The notes under the pieces were generated by a model. The model was given only the letters and a program-made list of their open reading frames with translations. It did no database searches and was not told where the DNA came from. Below, piece after piece: positions 34,218 through 45,497 of a stretch of DNA of 64,000 nt; position 1 is the first letter of the stretch, and each line of letters opens with the position of its first letter. A program made the position numbers and the translations under genes. This DNA comes from BOG-931 sp963761525 (lineage in GTDB: Bacteria > Pseudomonadota > Alphaproteobacteria > Rhizobiales > Xanthobacteraceae): NCBI GenBank assembly GCA_963761525.1, contig CAVXHG010000002.1:248001-312000 (forward strand). The letters are read 5' to 3'.

Positions 34218-34739
34218 ATGATCCTTGGCATACCGACGCATACATTCTTGCTGATCCACGTGCTCATTAGCCTCGTCGCAATGGTCGCCGGCTTTGTGGT
34301 GCTTGCGGGTCTGTTGACGGGGCATCTGCTTCGCGGGTGGACGGCCGCGTTTCTGATCTTGAACGTACTGACAAGCCTTACCGGCTTTCCATTGCCGCCC
34401 TTTGGCTTCGACCCGCCGCGTGCGTTCGGCACTGTCGCGCTCGCACTTCTCGCGATTGCCGTAGCGGCGCTCTATGCGTTTGGGTTGAGGGGCCTATGGA
34501 GAATAGTCTTCATTGTAACCGCGATGGCGGCGCATTATCTCAACGTCTTTGTCGGAATCTTCCAGTCCTTCACGAAAATACCGACATTGGAACGGCTGGC
34601 GCCGACCCAGTCGGAGCCGCCGTTTGTGATCACGCAGGTTGTGGTCCTGCTGCTGATCGCGACACTTACGGTTGTCGCGATCAGACGCTTTAGGCCGACC
34701 TCCCTCAGGACAGCTGACCGCGTCTTCCGCAGGCTCTGA
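34218..34739 (+). CDS. Four-helix membrane protein
   Basis: The 173-residue product has about five hydrophobic stretches (TFLLIHVLISLVAMVAGFVV, AFLILNVLTSLTGFPLPPFG, VALALLAIAVAALYAFGLRG, FVITQVVVLLLIATLTVVAI). I do not recognise a named family. A GGAG 8 bp before ATG 34218 supports this start over GTG 34209. It lies between the chloroperoxidase-like and amidohydrolase genes. Confidence 0.75.
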   Translation: MILGIPTHTFLLIHVLISLVAMVAGFVVLAGLLTGHLLRGWTAAFLILNVLTSLTGFPLPPFGFDPPRAFGTVALALLAIAVAALYAFGLRGLWRIVFIVTAMAAHYLNVFVGIFQSFTKIPTLERLAPTQSEPPFVITQVVVLLLIATLTVVAIRRFRPTSLRTADRVFRRL

Positions 34740-34871
34740 TCAACGGACGGATCGAACTGCCCGAAGCCGAACGGAGAGGACCGATGCCGACCACAAAAGC
34801 CGTCCAGCGAAGGTTCTCGAGCGTCACAACCTAGTCGTCCAATATCAGGTCAAAGCAACCGAGGAGCGATC

Positions 34872-36749
34872 ATGACGTCTGCGCCAGATACCATTCTCCA
34901 CACAGGATTGTTCACGACGCTTGATCGGTCGAACCCAAATCCGAGCGCTGTTGCCATCAAGGATGGCGTTTTCTCGGCCGTCGGCCGTCACGAGGACGTG
35001 TTGCCGCTCGCGGGCCCATCGACGCGAATCGTTGATCTCAAGGGTCGACGCGTCTTGCCGGGCCTGATCGACAATCACCTGCACATCATTCGCGGCGGCT
35101 TGAATTTCAATATGGAGTTGCGCTGGGACGGCATCCGCTCGCTGGCCGACGCCATGGCGATGCTCAAGCGCCAGGTCGCGATCACGCCGCCGCCGCAATG
35201 GGTTCGCGTGGTTGGCGGCTTCACCGCGCATCAATTTGAAGAGAAGCGCCTGCCAACCATCGAAGAGCTCAATGCGGTCGCGCCGGATACGCCGGTATTC
35301 ATCCTGCATCTTTATGACCGCGCGTTCCTCAATGGCGCGGCGTTGCGCGCAGTGGGTTACACGAAAGACACGCCGGCGCCGCCCGCCGGCGAGATCGTCC
35401 GCGACGCCAACGGCAATCCGACCGGATTGCTGTTGGCAAAGCCGAACGCCGCGATCCTGTACGCCACGCTGGCGAAGGGTCCGAAGCTACCGCTCGACTA
35501 TCAGATCAATTCGACGCGCCACTTCATGCGCGAACTCAATCGCCTCGGCCTGACTGGCGCGATCGATGCCGGTGGAGGCTTTCAGAATTATCCCGAAGAT
35601 TATGCGGTCATCCAAAAGCTCGCCGCCGACGGCCAGCTCACGGTGCGGCTCGCCTACAATCTTTTCACACAGAAGCCCAAAGGCGAGAAAGCAGACTTCC
35701 TGAACTGGACCAAGACTTCGAAATATAAGCAAGGAAGTGATTATTTTCGCCACAACGGCGCTGGCGAGATGCTGGTCTTTTCCGCGGCCGACTTCGAAGA
35801 CTTTCGCCAGCCGCGTCCGGATATGCCGGCGGAAATGGAGGGCGAGCTTGAGGAGGTCGTGCGCATCCTCGCCGAAAATCGCTGGCCATGGCGGTTGCAC
35901 GCGACCTACGACGAGACGATCTCGCGCGCACTCGATGTCTTTGAGCGCGTCGATCAGGACATTCCGCTCTCGGGTTTGAATTGGTTTTTCGACCACGCGG
36001 AAACGATCTCCGACGAATCGATCGATCGGATCGCTGCCTTAGGCGGCGGTATCGCTGTCCAGCATCGCATGGCCTATCAAGGCGAATATTTTGTCGAGCG
36101 CTACGGATTCGGCGCCGCTGAAGCGACGCCCCCGATCAAACGGATCATCGATGCTGGCGTCAAAATATCCGCCGGCACCGACGCAACGCGAGTTGCTTCG
36201 TACAATCCGTGGGTGGCGCTCGCGTGGCTGGTGACTGGAAAGACGGTTGCCGGATTTCAGCTCTATCCGCAGCGCAATTGTCTCGATCGCGAAGCTGCAC
36301 TGCGGATGTGGACCGAAAATGTCACTTGGTTTTCCAACGAAGAAGGCAAAAAGGGACGCATTCAGGTTGGCCAGTTTGCCGACTTGATCGTGCCCGATAC
36401 GGATTATTTCGCCTGTGCCGAAAATGAAATTGCCGATACGACCTCGCTGCTGACCATGGTCGGCGGCAAGATCGTTTATGCCGTGGGCGACTTCGCTTCA
36501 TTCGACGAAGGTGAAGTGCCGCCAGCCATGCCCGATTGGTCGCCGGTGCGAACCTTCGGTGGCTACGGCGCGTGGGGCGCTTCATCAGGCAAGCCTTCCA
36601 TGCATCAACGGCTGGCGACGCTCTGCAATTGCGCCAGCGCCTGCAACGTCCATGGCCATAACCACGCCACTGCGTGGTCAAGCCGATTGCCGATCGCTGA
36701 TTTGAAATCGTTCTGGGGGGCGCTCGGTTGCGCCTGCTGGGCGGTGTGA
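34872..36749 (+). CDS. YtcJ-like metal-dependent amidohydrolase
   Basis: The 625-residue product is an amidohydrolase-3 (YtcJ) enzyme: LPGLIDNHLHIIRGG gives metal ligands His69 and His71, WFFDHAETISDESI the later His, and VKISAGTDATRVASYNPWVA the catalytic Asp. GRIQVGQFADLIV closes the composite beta sandwich. It hydrolyses an amide-type bond of unknown substrate. GAGGAG lies 5 bp upstream. The next gene encodes an acetamidase/formamidase, so sequential release of an amine or ammonia is plausible. Confidence 0.9.
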   Translation: MTSAPDTILHTGLFTTLDRSNPNPSAVAIKDGVFSAVGRHEDVLPLAGPSTRIVDLKGRRVLPGLIDNHLHIIRGGLNFNMELRWDGIRSLADAMAMLKRQVAITPPPQWVRVVGGFTAHQFEEKRLPTIEELNAVAPDTPVFILHLYDRAFLNGAALRAVGYTKDTPAPPAGEIVRDANGNPTGLLLAKPNAAILYATLAKGPKLPLDYQINSTRHFMRELNRLGLTGAIDAGGGFQNYPEDYAVIQKLAADGQLTVRLAYNLFTQKPKGEKADFLNWTKTSKYKQGSDYFRHNGAGEMLVFSAADFEDFRQPRPDMPAEMEGELEEVVRILAENRWPWRLHATYDETISRALDVFERVDQDIPLSGLNWFFDHAETISDESIDRIAALGGGIAVQHRMAYQGEYFVERYGFGAAEATPPIKRIIDAGVKISAGTDATRVASYNPWVALAWLVTGKTVAGFQLYPQRNCLDREAALRMWTENVTWFSNEEGKKGRIQVGQFADLIVPDTDYFACAENEIADTTSLLTMVGGKIVYAVGDFASFDEGEVPPAMPDWSPVRTFGGYGAWGASSGKPSMHQRLATLCNCASACNVHGHNHATAWSSRLPIADLKSFWGALGCACWAV

Positions 36750-36792
36750 AGCTTTCGTCGGGGTGCGATGCGCACCGAGGAGGAATGTTTAC

Positions 36793-37911
36793 ATGGGCGC
36801 TCATCGCCGCAGCATTCTACGAGCGGCCGCAACAGGATTAGTGGCGAGTATCAGCAACGTTATTGTTCCTCCTGCGGACGCAGCGGATGGTGCGGAAAAC
36901 CTGCCCAACATCCCCGCTGGCCGGACGCATGTGCTCGTGTCGACCAAGGACACGGTAAGTATGGGCGTGCTCGATCCGTCGCGCTCGCCCGCACTGACGA
37001 TCGATTCGGGCGATATCGTCCATTATCCCAACACCTGGACGGTGTGGGGCAACGAGGCGAAATACGGCCTGTCCTTTGACGAGCGCGAGCCGATCCGCAA
37101 ACGTTATCCGAGCGGACCCTACTCGAATGTCGGCCCTGTCGCGGTCCGCGGCGCTGAGCCCGGCGATGTTCTTGAGATGCGTTGGCTCAAGCTCCGTCCG
37201 ATCGATTGGGGCTGGAATTCTTTTCCGCTCGGGGTCGGCGCGCTGCCGCACGATTTCGACAAGCCGTATGTGCACTATTTTCGTTTCGATGCGGAGCGGC
37301 GCTACGCGTCGTTTGTGGATGGTGTGACAATTCCCCTGGCTCCGTTTCAGGATATCGCCGCCGTCCAGCCGAAGGACGACAAGCCCGTCAGCGGCATCCT
37401 TGCAGGCCCTTATGGCGGCAATCTCGCAGCCCCCGAAATGGTGGTTGGCACGTCGCTGTTGCTGCCGGTCCAGCGCAGCGGCGGATTGTTCTGGACCAGC
37501 GCATCGGTCGCGGCACAGGGCGACGGTGTCGTCGATCAGACGGGAATTGAAACCGCCATGGAAGACATGCGGATTTAGTTCGTATTGCACAAGCAGGTCC
37601 CATTGGATGGTCCAATGGTGGAGACGCCGACCCATTGGATCGGTTTCGGTTTTTCCGATTCGCTGGATGCCGCGCTGGTGGCCTGCTTGCGCGGCATCAT
37701 TAAATGGACCAGCCGCGTCGCCAAGCTCGACCCGCGCGATGTCTACCCGCTGTGCAGTATGGCCGCGAGCTTCCGCATTACGCAGTTTTCCGATCAGACC
37801 GGCAGCGTTTACACGTCCGTACCGCCGCGCGCGGTGCACTGCATGCTGCCGAAGAGTGTTTTTTCACCGGACCTGCGCGCAGCCATCTCGAAGGCGGCTC
37901 GGTCGGCTTGA
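36793..37911 (+). pseudogene. Exported acetamidase/formamidase, interrupted by TAG
   Basis: Family members release ammonia from formamide or acetamide. The N-terminus has a twin-arginine-like signal (AHRRSILRAAATGLVASI), so the protein is probably exported. WTVWGNEAKYGLSFDEREPI, FHYFRFDA-like strands and GPYGGNLAAPEMVVGTSLLL fit the family. After AMEDMRI a TAG at 37576-37578 stops the frame. The same frame then continues FVLHKQVPLDGPMVETPTHW and on to 37911. TAG stands where homologues usually have Gln, so CAG-to-TAG is the simplest cause. GAGGAGG precedes the start at 36793. Confidence 0.85.
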
Positions 37912-37996
37912 GGAGTTCTCCGTGACCTTGGGCGACGGGACACAATGCCAATGAAAAATTCTATATGAAGCCGATCCCGTCCGAGAGGAGGCTAAA

Positions 37997-38671
37997 TTGG
38001 CCGCTGCAATAAGACTGCCTGTGGTCGCGGCGCTGCTCAGCTTCAACGGCGGGTTCGTCGACACCGCAGGCTTTCTCGGTTTCCAGGGTTTGTTCACGGC
38101 CCACGTCACAGGAAATTTCGTAACGCTCGCGGCGACCCTGGTGATGGGAACGCACGGCGTTGTCGCCAAGCTGATCGCTCTGCCGGAATTTGCGCTTGTA
38201 GTGGCTTTGGCGCGCGTGGCCGGGACATTCCTGCGCGCAAGACAATTGCCGGATTTGCAGATCCTCCTTGTAACCAAGGTCTGCTTTCTGTTGGCCTTTT
38301 TTGTACTCGCCGTCGAGCTCGGACCGTTCCCCGACAGCGACGCTCCAGTTGCGCTCGTTACCGCGTTCATGGGTATTGCCGGAATGGCAATCCAGAATGG
38401 GCTGCAGCGCGTTCATTTTCCCAGCATCCCTGCGACAACATTGATGACCGGCAATACCACGCAGGCGGTTTTGGATGCTGTCGATCTTGCCAGCGGTACT
38501 GGTGAGGATGCTGTAGCTCTTCGCAGCCGTTTCGTTCGAACGCTGCGCGGCATCGTTTGGTTCGCAATTGGCTGCGCCGCTGCCGCTGCGCTGTATTACT
38601 GGATCGGCCTTTGGTGTCTGGCCGTCCCGGTCGCCGTCGGCGCTGCGACCGCGATCTTTCGTGGTGATTGA
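37997..38671 (+). CDS. DUF1275 (YoaK-like) membrane protein
   Basis: The 224-residue product has six or seven membrane segments and the DUF1275 hallmarks FNGGFVDTAGFLGF, GLFTAHVTGNFVTL and MAIQNGLQRVHFPSIPATTL-MTGN. Function is unknown. It starts with TTG, with GAGAGGAGG just upstream. Confidence 0.88.
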   Translation: MAAAIRLPVVAALLSFNGGFVDTAGFLGFQGLFTAHVTGNFVTLAATLVMGTHGVVAKLIALPEFALVVALARVAGTFLRARQLPDLQILLVTKVCFLLAFFVLAVELGPFPDSDAPVALVTAFMGIAGMAIQNGLQRVHFPSIPATTLMTGNTTQAVLDAVDLASGTGEDAVALRSRFVRTLRGIVWFAIGCAAAAALYYWIGLWCLAVPVAVGAATAIFRGD

Positions 38672-38716
38672 ATATCTCAGCTGCGTTGACCGCCTGCGTG
38701 CGAGGAGAACTCCATC

Positions 38717-39649
38717 ATGACCGGCATCCATCATGTCACGGCGATCTCCGGCAAAGCCGAGCGCAATCTCGACTTCTACTGGCATGTGATGGGTCTGCGC
38801 CTGGTCAAGAAGACCGTGAATTTTGACGATCCCGGCACCTATCATCTCTATTACGGCGATGAGGTCGGTCACCCCGGCACGATCTTGACGTTCTTCCCAT
38901 GGGAACATGCTGCGGCGGGCCGCGGCGGTGTCGGGCTCGCTCAGCAAACCTCTTTTCGCATTCCGGCCAGCGCCATGGGCTACTGGACCCATCGCTTCAT
39001 CGAAAAGGGCGTCGCGCACGAAGCGCTGGAGAAACGCTTCGGCGAACCGGTGCTGTCGTTCACCGATCCCGACGGCATGAGCCTCGCGCTGGTTGGCGCG
39101 GCCGGCGCGGAGACCGAACCGGCGTGGCAAGCGGGCGGCATCCCGCCGGAAAGCGCAATCCGTGGCTTTCACAGCGTGACATTGATGATTGAGGATGCAG
39201 CCCGGACGGCGGCAGTGTTGCGCGATGTGCTTGGGTTTAACGAGGCTGGCAAAGATGGGCCGCTTGCGCGCTTTCACGCCAGTGAGACGGTTGGCGGTGT
39301 GGTCGATCTTCGCGAGGCGAAAGGATTTTTGCCGGGCCGCCTTGGCCGCGGCTCGGTGCATCACATCGCCTTCCGGGCCAAAGACGATGCCGAGCAGGCT
39401 GCGATGGCGGAAAAGCTGGTCAAGGATTTCGGCTTGCAGCCGACCCACCAGCTCGACCGGCAATATTTTCGCTCGGTCTATTTTCGCGAGCCCGGTGGCA
39501 TTTTGTTCGAGATCGCGACCGACGCTCCGGGTTTCGCGGTGGACGAGCCCGTTGAAAGTCTGGGACACGATCTCAAGTTGCCGCCATTGCTGGAAGGCCG
39601 GCGGAAGGAAATCGAAGCCGTGCTTCCCGAACTGATTACATCTGCCTAA
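38717..39649 (+). CDS. Ring-cleaving dioxygenase of the VOC fold (MhqO/LinE-like)
   Basis: The 310-residue product has two VOC modules: GIHHVTAISGKAERNLDFYW begins the first, RGFHSVTLMIEDAARTAAVL the second. The iron ligands would be His in IHHVT, His in GSVHHIAFRA and Glu in ILFEIATDAPGF. Relatives (MhqA/E/O, LinE, PcpA) open hydroquinone or catechol rings. It is followed 23 bp later by an MhqD-like hydrolase, a pair known from quinone stress response. Confidence 0.9.
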   Translation: MTGIHHVTAISGKAERNLDFYWHVMGLRLVKKTVNFDDPGTYHLYYGDEVGHPGTILTFFPWEHAAAGRGGVGLAQQTSFRIPASAMGYWTHRFIEKGVAHEALEKRFGEPVLSFTDPDGMSLALVGAAGAETEPAWQAGGIPPESAIRGFHSVTLMIEDAARTAAVLRDVLGFNEAGKDGPLARFHASETVGGVVDLREAKGFLPGRLGRGSVHHIAFRAKDDAEQAAMAEKLVKDFGLQPTHQLDRQYFRSVYFREPGGILFEIATDAPGFAVDEPVESLGHDLKLPPLLEGRRKEIEAVLPELITSA

Positions 39650-39672
39650 GCTGCGCCAGACCTAAGTGCACC

Positions 39673-40311
39673 ATGACCGAGACTCTTTCCTACATCCATC
39701 ATTTCGAAAAGGGCGCCGATCCCGCCGCGCCGGCGCTGCTGCTTTTGCACGGCACCGGCGGTGATGAGAATGATCTGATCCCGCTCGGCCGCATGATCGC
39801 GCCGGGCGCAGCGCTGCTGTCGCCGCGCGGCAAGGTTCTTGAGAACGATATGCCGCGTTTCTTCCGGCGGCTGGCCGACGGCGTCTTCGACGAAGACGAT
39901 GTGCGGCAACGCGCCAACGAAGTTGCAGACTTTGTCGTGGAAGCGCGCGTTCGTTATGGCATCGCGACGCCGATCGCGTTGGGTTATTCCAACGGCGCCA
40001 ATACCGCCGCGGCGATGCTGCTGCTTCGGCCGGAAGTGCTTGCAGGCGCGATCCTGCTGCGCGCCACTGTCCCGCTGTCGCAGACATCCCCGGTCGACCT
40101 GATCGGCAAGCCGGTATTAATCGTTTCGGGCGCCAGCGATCCGCTGATGATTCCCGAACGCGCCGCGCAACTTGCCTCGCTGCTGCACGGCTATGGCGCG
40201 GTGGTCGATCATCGTACTATGCCGTCCGGCCATGAGCTGTCGCAGGCGGACGTTAACCTGGCGAAGCGGTGGCTCGAACAGTTTTCAACGAAGCCCGTTG
40301 TCGCGGAGTAA
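39673..40311 (+). CDS. MhqD-like phospholipase/carboxylesterase
   Basis: The 212-residue alpha/beta hydrolase has LLLHGTGGDENDLIPLG (oxyanion), LGYSNGANTAAAM with the catalytic Ser, SGASDPLMIP with Asp and MPSGHELSQ with His. It is linked to the ring-cleaving dioxygenase and probably hydrolyses its product or a side product. It converges on boxB, 5 bp apart. Confidence 0.9.
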   Translation: MTETLSYIHHFEKGADPAAPALLLLHGTGGDENDLIPLGRMIAPGAALLSPRGKVLENDMPRFFRRLADGVFDEDDVRQRANEVADFVVEARVRYGIATPIALGYSNGANTAAAMLLLRPEVLAGAILLRATVPLSQTSPVDLIGKPVLIVSGASDPLMIPERAAQLASLLHGYGAVVDHRTMPSGHELSQADVNLAKRWLEQFSTKPVVAE

Positions 40312-40316
40312 CGCTG

Positions 40317-41763
<1,447 letters not shown>

Positions 41764-41772
41764 GGCTTCACC

Positions 41773-43477
41773 TCATACCCTGCGTGTATCGAACACCGGC
41801 TTCTGTCCGGTGCCGTAGCGTTTCAGCGCGCCCTCGTCGCCGATCGCGTTCGGGCGCTGGAAAATCCAGTTCTGCCATGCGGTCAGCCGGGAGAAGATTT
41901 TTGATTCCATGGTCTCTGGCCCGGCAAAGCGCAGGTTGGCTTCGAGGCCGGTCAGGCCGTCGGGTGAGAAGCTGGCGCGTTCTTCCAGGAACACGCGGAC
42001 CTCGTCGTCCCAATCGATATCGTCGAGCGCAAATGTAATCAGGCCGAGCTGTTGCGCGCGCTCGGCGTCGAGCCTATTGCCGCGTTCGGCTTTGGCGGCG
42101 TCGAGATCGGCGGGATCGGCGAGGAAACGGCACGCGAGCCGGGTCAGCCCGTTCGACATCGGGTAGTGGCCGAAGTTGACATCGTCGAGCGCGATCGTCG
42201 CCGGCGGCTTGTTGTCGCCTTCGCGATTGCCGATCAGCATATAACTGCGGTCGGATGCCAACGGTAGCTCGGCGAGCGTGCCGGCAAAACACGAGCCCGG
42301 CTCGATCAGCGTCACCAGCGACCGCGAGGTGAGATCGATGCGCTTGAGCACGCGCTTCCACAGCAGCCGGATTTCATGCGCCAGCCAGTGATCCTTGTTG
42401 GCGTCGAGGAATTTGTCGTAGGCCAGCACCGCGGCCTGATCGCCGGACGACTTGAACACGATCGCCGCGACGTCGAGCTCATTGAGCCGGATGTTGAGGA
42501 TCGCATCATCCAGTTCGCGGGCGAGCTGGAGCGGCCAGAATTTCGCGCCGAGCGACACCAGTGCAGCCGTGGAGTTCCGGCGGCGCTACGCCCGGCCCGC
42601 GCAGCGTAATGGTGGCGATGCGATCGGCGCGCTGAAATTCAACCGAAACAAAACCGTATTCGGCGCCGTCGGCCGCGAACGTTCGTTGCAGCGGCGTCAG
42701 CGCGATGCCGTCCCCGGCGCCGTTACGCGGTGACTTGTCTGCGAATTCCTTGGCGCGGGCCAGCACGGTGTCGTCGAATTTCGAGCCCGGCACCACCGCA
42801 TCGACCAGCCGCCATTCGACCGCGCGCTTGCCTTTGATGCCTTCTTCCGTTGTGCAGAACACGTCGGCGTGGTCGCGCCGGACTTTGCGCTTGTCGGACA
42901 CGCGGGTCAGTCCGCCGGTGCCAGGAAGAACGGCGAGCAGCGGCAGTTCCGGCAGCGACACCGCGGCCGAGCCGTCGTCGACCAGCATGATGTAGTCGGC
43001 CGCGAGCGCGAGCTCGTAGCCGCCGCCGGCTGCCGTGCCGTTGATGGCGCAGATCGTTTTGAGCCCCGAATTCTCGCTCAGATCCTCGAGACCATTGCGC
43101 GTCTCGTTGGTAAATTTGCAGAAGTTGACCTTATGCGCGTGGGTCGAGCCGGCCAGCATCCGGATATTGGCGCCGGCGCAAAACACCCGCGGCTTGGCGG
43201 AGCGCAGCACCACAGCCCGCACTTGAGGATGCTCGAACCGAAGCCGCTCAGTCGCGTCGGCCAACTCGATATCGACGCCGAGATCGTAGGAATTGAGCTT
43301 GAGCTCGTAGCCTTCGAACAGCCCGGCCTTCTCGTCGACGTCCATCAGGAGCGTGGCGACATCGCCGTCGACGTTCAGCTTCCAATGCTGGTACTGCGAC
43401 GGCTCGGTCTGGAAATCGATCCGTGTCTTGCCGTTCGCCAGCGAGCGTTCTGCGTCAGCCATTTGTACACCCGACAT
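41773..43477 (-). CDS. boxC: 2,3-epoxybenzoyl-CoA dihydrolase BoxC, frameshifted
   Basis: BoxC opens the epoxide ring of 2,3-epoxybenzoyl-CoA hydrolytically, releasing formate. The product is a double crotonase: SAKPRVFCAGANIRMLAG, INGTAAGGGYELALAADYIM and LPELPLLAVLPGTGGLTRVS in the first half; AKFWPLQLARELDDAILNIR in the second. The frame breaks at 42577-42578, in GTTCCGG, where one extra C (plus strand) splits it into two open frames. Without it the product has about 567 residues, the usual length. It is preceded by BoxR-type motifs. Confidence 0.92.
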
Positions 43478-43519
43478 CCAGGACCAAGCTGGGTTTCCTC
43501 AGTCAAACGCCAAATGAAC

Positions 43520-43552
43520 TATAATGCACTATACTCGCAAGTATGCATTATA
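43520..43552. promoter_or_regulatory. Probable BoxR operator upstream of boxC
   Basis: TATAATGCA (43520-43528) and TGCATTATA (43544-43552) form a perfect 9-bp inverted repeat with a 15-bp spacer. TGCACTATA overlaps the left arm (43525-43533). The same 9-mer occurs upstream of boxR. BoxR/BzdR repressors are reported to recognise TGCA-containing repeats (established knowledge). Confidence 0.7.
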
Positions 43553-43557
43553 ATTCA

Positions 43558-44412
43558 TTACGCCACAACCCCTGATTCCGGCCGCTGCTCGCCCTCATGA
43601 TGGTCGCGCAGCAGCCGGTCGATGAAATCGGCGATGATCTTGACGGTGAGTTCCGGCGCTTCGCGATGTGGAACATGGCGGATGCCGGGCAATACCGCCG
43701 TCTCGACCGGGCAGAAGCATTCTTCCTTTGCGACATCGAGCTGCTTGAGCGTGCCGTACTGATCCTGGTCGCCCTGAACGATCAGGATCGGCACGCGGAT
43801 GTAAGCAAGCGCATCGGTGATATCCCATTTGCGGAATTGCGGATCGGTCCAGGGCTCGCTCCAGGAGCGAAAGGCGCAATCGACGTCGTCGTGCCAGCGG
43901 CTGAGCTTCTCGCGAAACGTGCCCGAGACGAAAGCCTGGCGCGCGCGCTCGATCTCGGCGACGCCCATTTCCTCGGTAAAGAAATGCGGCGCTTCCAGCA
44001 CCAGGCCGCGCACGCGATGATCCTGTACGCTGCCGGCATAGATTGCAGCGATCGAACCGCCGTCGCTGTGGCCGAGCAAAAATCCGCGCTGAAAGCCGAT
44101 CGCGTCGAGCACGCCCGGCAGCACATCGCACGCTTCCTCGTGCATGAAGCGGGTCGAGCGCGGCAGCTTTCCCTTGCTTGAGTGGCCATATCCGGCGCGC
44201 GAATAAACAAACACGCCCACGCCTGTCGCAGCCGCGATGGCATCCGGAAAGTCGCCCCACAACCCGACCGAGCCGAGCCCCTCATGCAGCATCACCACAG
44301 TCGGCGCTGTGTCCGGCCGCGGCCCGATCATGCGGTATTCAAGCCGCGCGCCATCAACCTCGACGAAGCCGGTATCGGCCAGCGTCACGGCTTGTTCTCC
44401 TGCCCCAGCCAT
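43558..44412 (-). CDS. Alpha/beta hydrolase of the box cluster
   Basis: The 284-residue product has MLHEGLGSVGLWGDFPDAIA (oxyanion), LLGHSDGGSIAAIY with Ser116, and IRHVPHREAP near the catalytic His. Similar hydrolases accompany boxABC genes, where they may hydrolyse a CoA thioester or lactone. The start overlaps boxR by 28 bp, so it is translated with it. The boxC operator lies between this gene and boxC. Confidence 0.85.
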   Translation of the reverse strand: MAGAGEQAVTLADTGFVEVDGARLEYRMIGPRPDTAPTVVMLHEGLGSVGLWGDFPDAIAAATGVGVFVYSRAGYGHSSKGKLPRSTRFMHEEACDVLPGVLDAIGFQRGFLLGHSDGGSIAAIYAGSVQDHRVRGLVLEAPHFFTEEMGVAEIERARQAFVSGTFREKLSRWHDDVDCAFRSWSEPWTDPQFRKWDITDALAYIRVPILIVQGDQDQYGTLKQLDVAKEECFCPVETAVLPGIRHVPHREAPELTVKIIADFIDRLLRDHHEGEQRPESGVVA

Positions 44413-45284
44413 GGCGACACAATCCGCAAAAGCTTCGTAAAACTCTGCTCGATCGTGTCGCCTGAGGTGTCGAGCTCGGCCTCGGCGCGGGCGTAGTCGG
44501 CGCGGCGCGCTTCGAGGATCGCAACCAGATCCGCCATGGCCTCATCCGCTTTGGCTTCGCGGTTCTTCGCCATCGGCCGAAAATCGCCCTGCGCCATCAC
44601 GCGGCCCATGTGATCTTCCGGCTGCGCCTTGATCCAGACAGTGTGGGCGCGGCGCAGCAGCAGCGCGTAGGTTTCCGGATTCGACACGATGCCGCCCGCG
44701 GTGGTGATGACCGCGGTCTGGTTCGCGGTGACGATGCGATCGAGCGCGCTGCGTTCATATCGCCTGAACGTTGCGGTACCGGCCATCTCGATCAGATCGG
44801 GAATGCTGGCGCCGTAATCCTGCTCGACAACGCGGTCGAGCTCGATGAAGGGGCAATTCATGTGCTGCGCCAGCATCCGGCCGAGCGTCGATTTGCCGGC
44901 GCCGCGCAGACCGACCAGCGCGATGCGCCTTCCGCGGTCGGCGTCGCTGGCGCGCCCGATCCGCGTTTCGATCTCTTTCGTCAGCGCCGGCAATTCGCCT
45001 TCCGGCACCCGCGCGATCAGGTCGAGGATTTCGCCGAGCGCCGCGGTGCGTGCGCCTGCCTCCGGCAGCAACGCCGCGCACGGCAAATCGAGCGCCTGCG
45101 CAATGGCGCGCAACACGCTGACCGAAGGATTGCCGCTGCCACTTTCGATCTGCGCGAGATAGCGCTCCGAGGTTTCCGAAGCCTGCGCCAACTGCCGCCG
45201 CGTCATGCCGCGCTTGGCGCGATTGCGCCGGACTTCTCGGCCAATGGCGGAGAGGAATGCGGCGTCCGAGGCGGCCGCCGGCAA
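44385..45284 (-). CDS. boxR: BoxR: HTH regulator fused to shikimate-kinase-like domain
   Basis: BoxR represses the aerobic benzoyl-CoA genes and is released by benzoyl-CoA. The 299-residue product joins an XRE-type helix-turn-helix (residues about 15-70: MTRRQLAQASETSERYLAQI, GSGNPSVSVLRAIAQAL) to a shikimate-kinase fold. The P-loop GLRGAGKS is at 125-132 and ITTAGGIVSNPETYALLLRR follows. In BoxR/BzdR the kinase fold binds CoA effectors instead of shikimate. It diverges from a small membrane protein. Confidence 0.93.
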   Translation of the reverse strand: MPAAASDAAFLSAIGREVRRNRAKRGMTRRQLAQASETSERYLAQIESGSGNPSVSVLRAIAQALDLPCAALLPEAGARTAALGEILDLIARVPEGELPALTKEIETRIGRASDADRGRRIALVGLRGAGKSTLGRMLAQHMNCPFIELDRVVEQDYGASIPDLIEMAGTATFRRYERSALDRIVTANQTAVITTAGGIVSNPETYALLLRRAHTVWIKAQPEDHMGRVMAQGDFRPMAKNREAKADEAMADLVAILEARRADYARAEAELDTSGDTIEQSFTKLLRIVSPWLGQENKP

Positions 45285-45355
45285 GTTTGCCGCGCCTTCA
45301 GGCGTCTTCGCCGCTGCGGGTGATGGGGCCAGCTCCTCATGCTTATGCTACCTCA

Positions 45356-45425
45356 TGCATTATAATGGCGATTGCCCCCGAACTCGACAGAACGGGAAAA
45401 AGCCATCCACTGCACTATAGTGCAG
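45356..45425. promoter_or_regulatory. Probable BoxR operators upstream of boxR
   Basis: TGCATTATA (45356-45364) is identical to the motif in the boxC promoter. CTGCACTA-TAGTGCAG (45410-45425) is a perfect 16-bp palindrome containing TGCACTATA in both directions. They suggest autoregulation of boxR, and perhaps of the divergent gene at 45498. Confidence 0.65.
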
Positions 45426-45497
45426 ATACCACACGCTTATCCAGCCCTCCCGTTCTGCGGGTGCCTCCGGATACGATCCCGGAGGGAGGATTTTGCG

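Noticed and set aside
34740..34871. 16-codon ORF (MPTTKAVQRRFSSVTT) with an upstream GGAGAGG
   Set aside because: Too short and unsupported; may be a chance frame.
37961..39568. 535-codon ORF opposite DUF1275 and the ring-cleaving dioxygenase
   Set aside because: It spans two sense genes with good starts and family motifs, and itself shows no domain.
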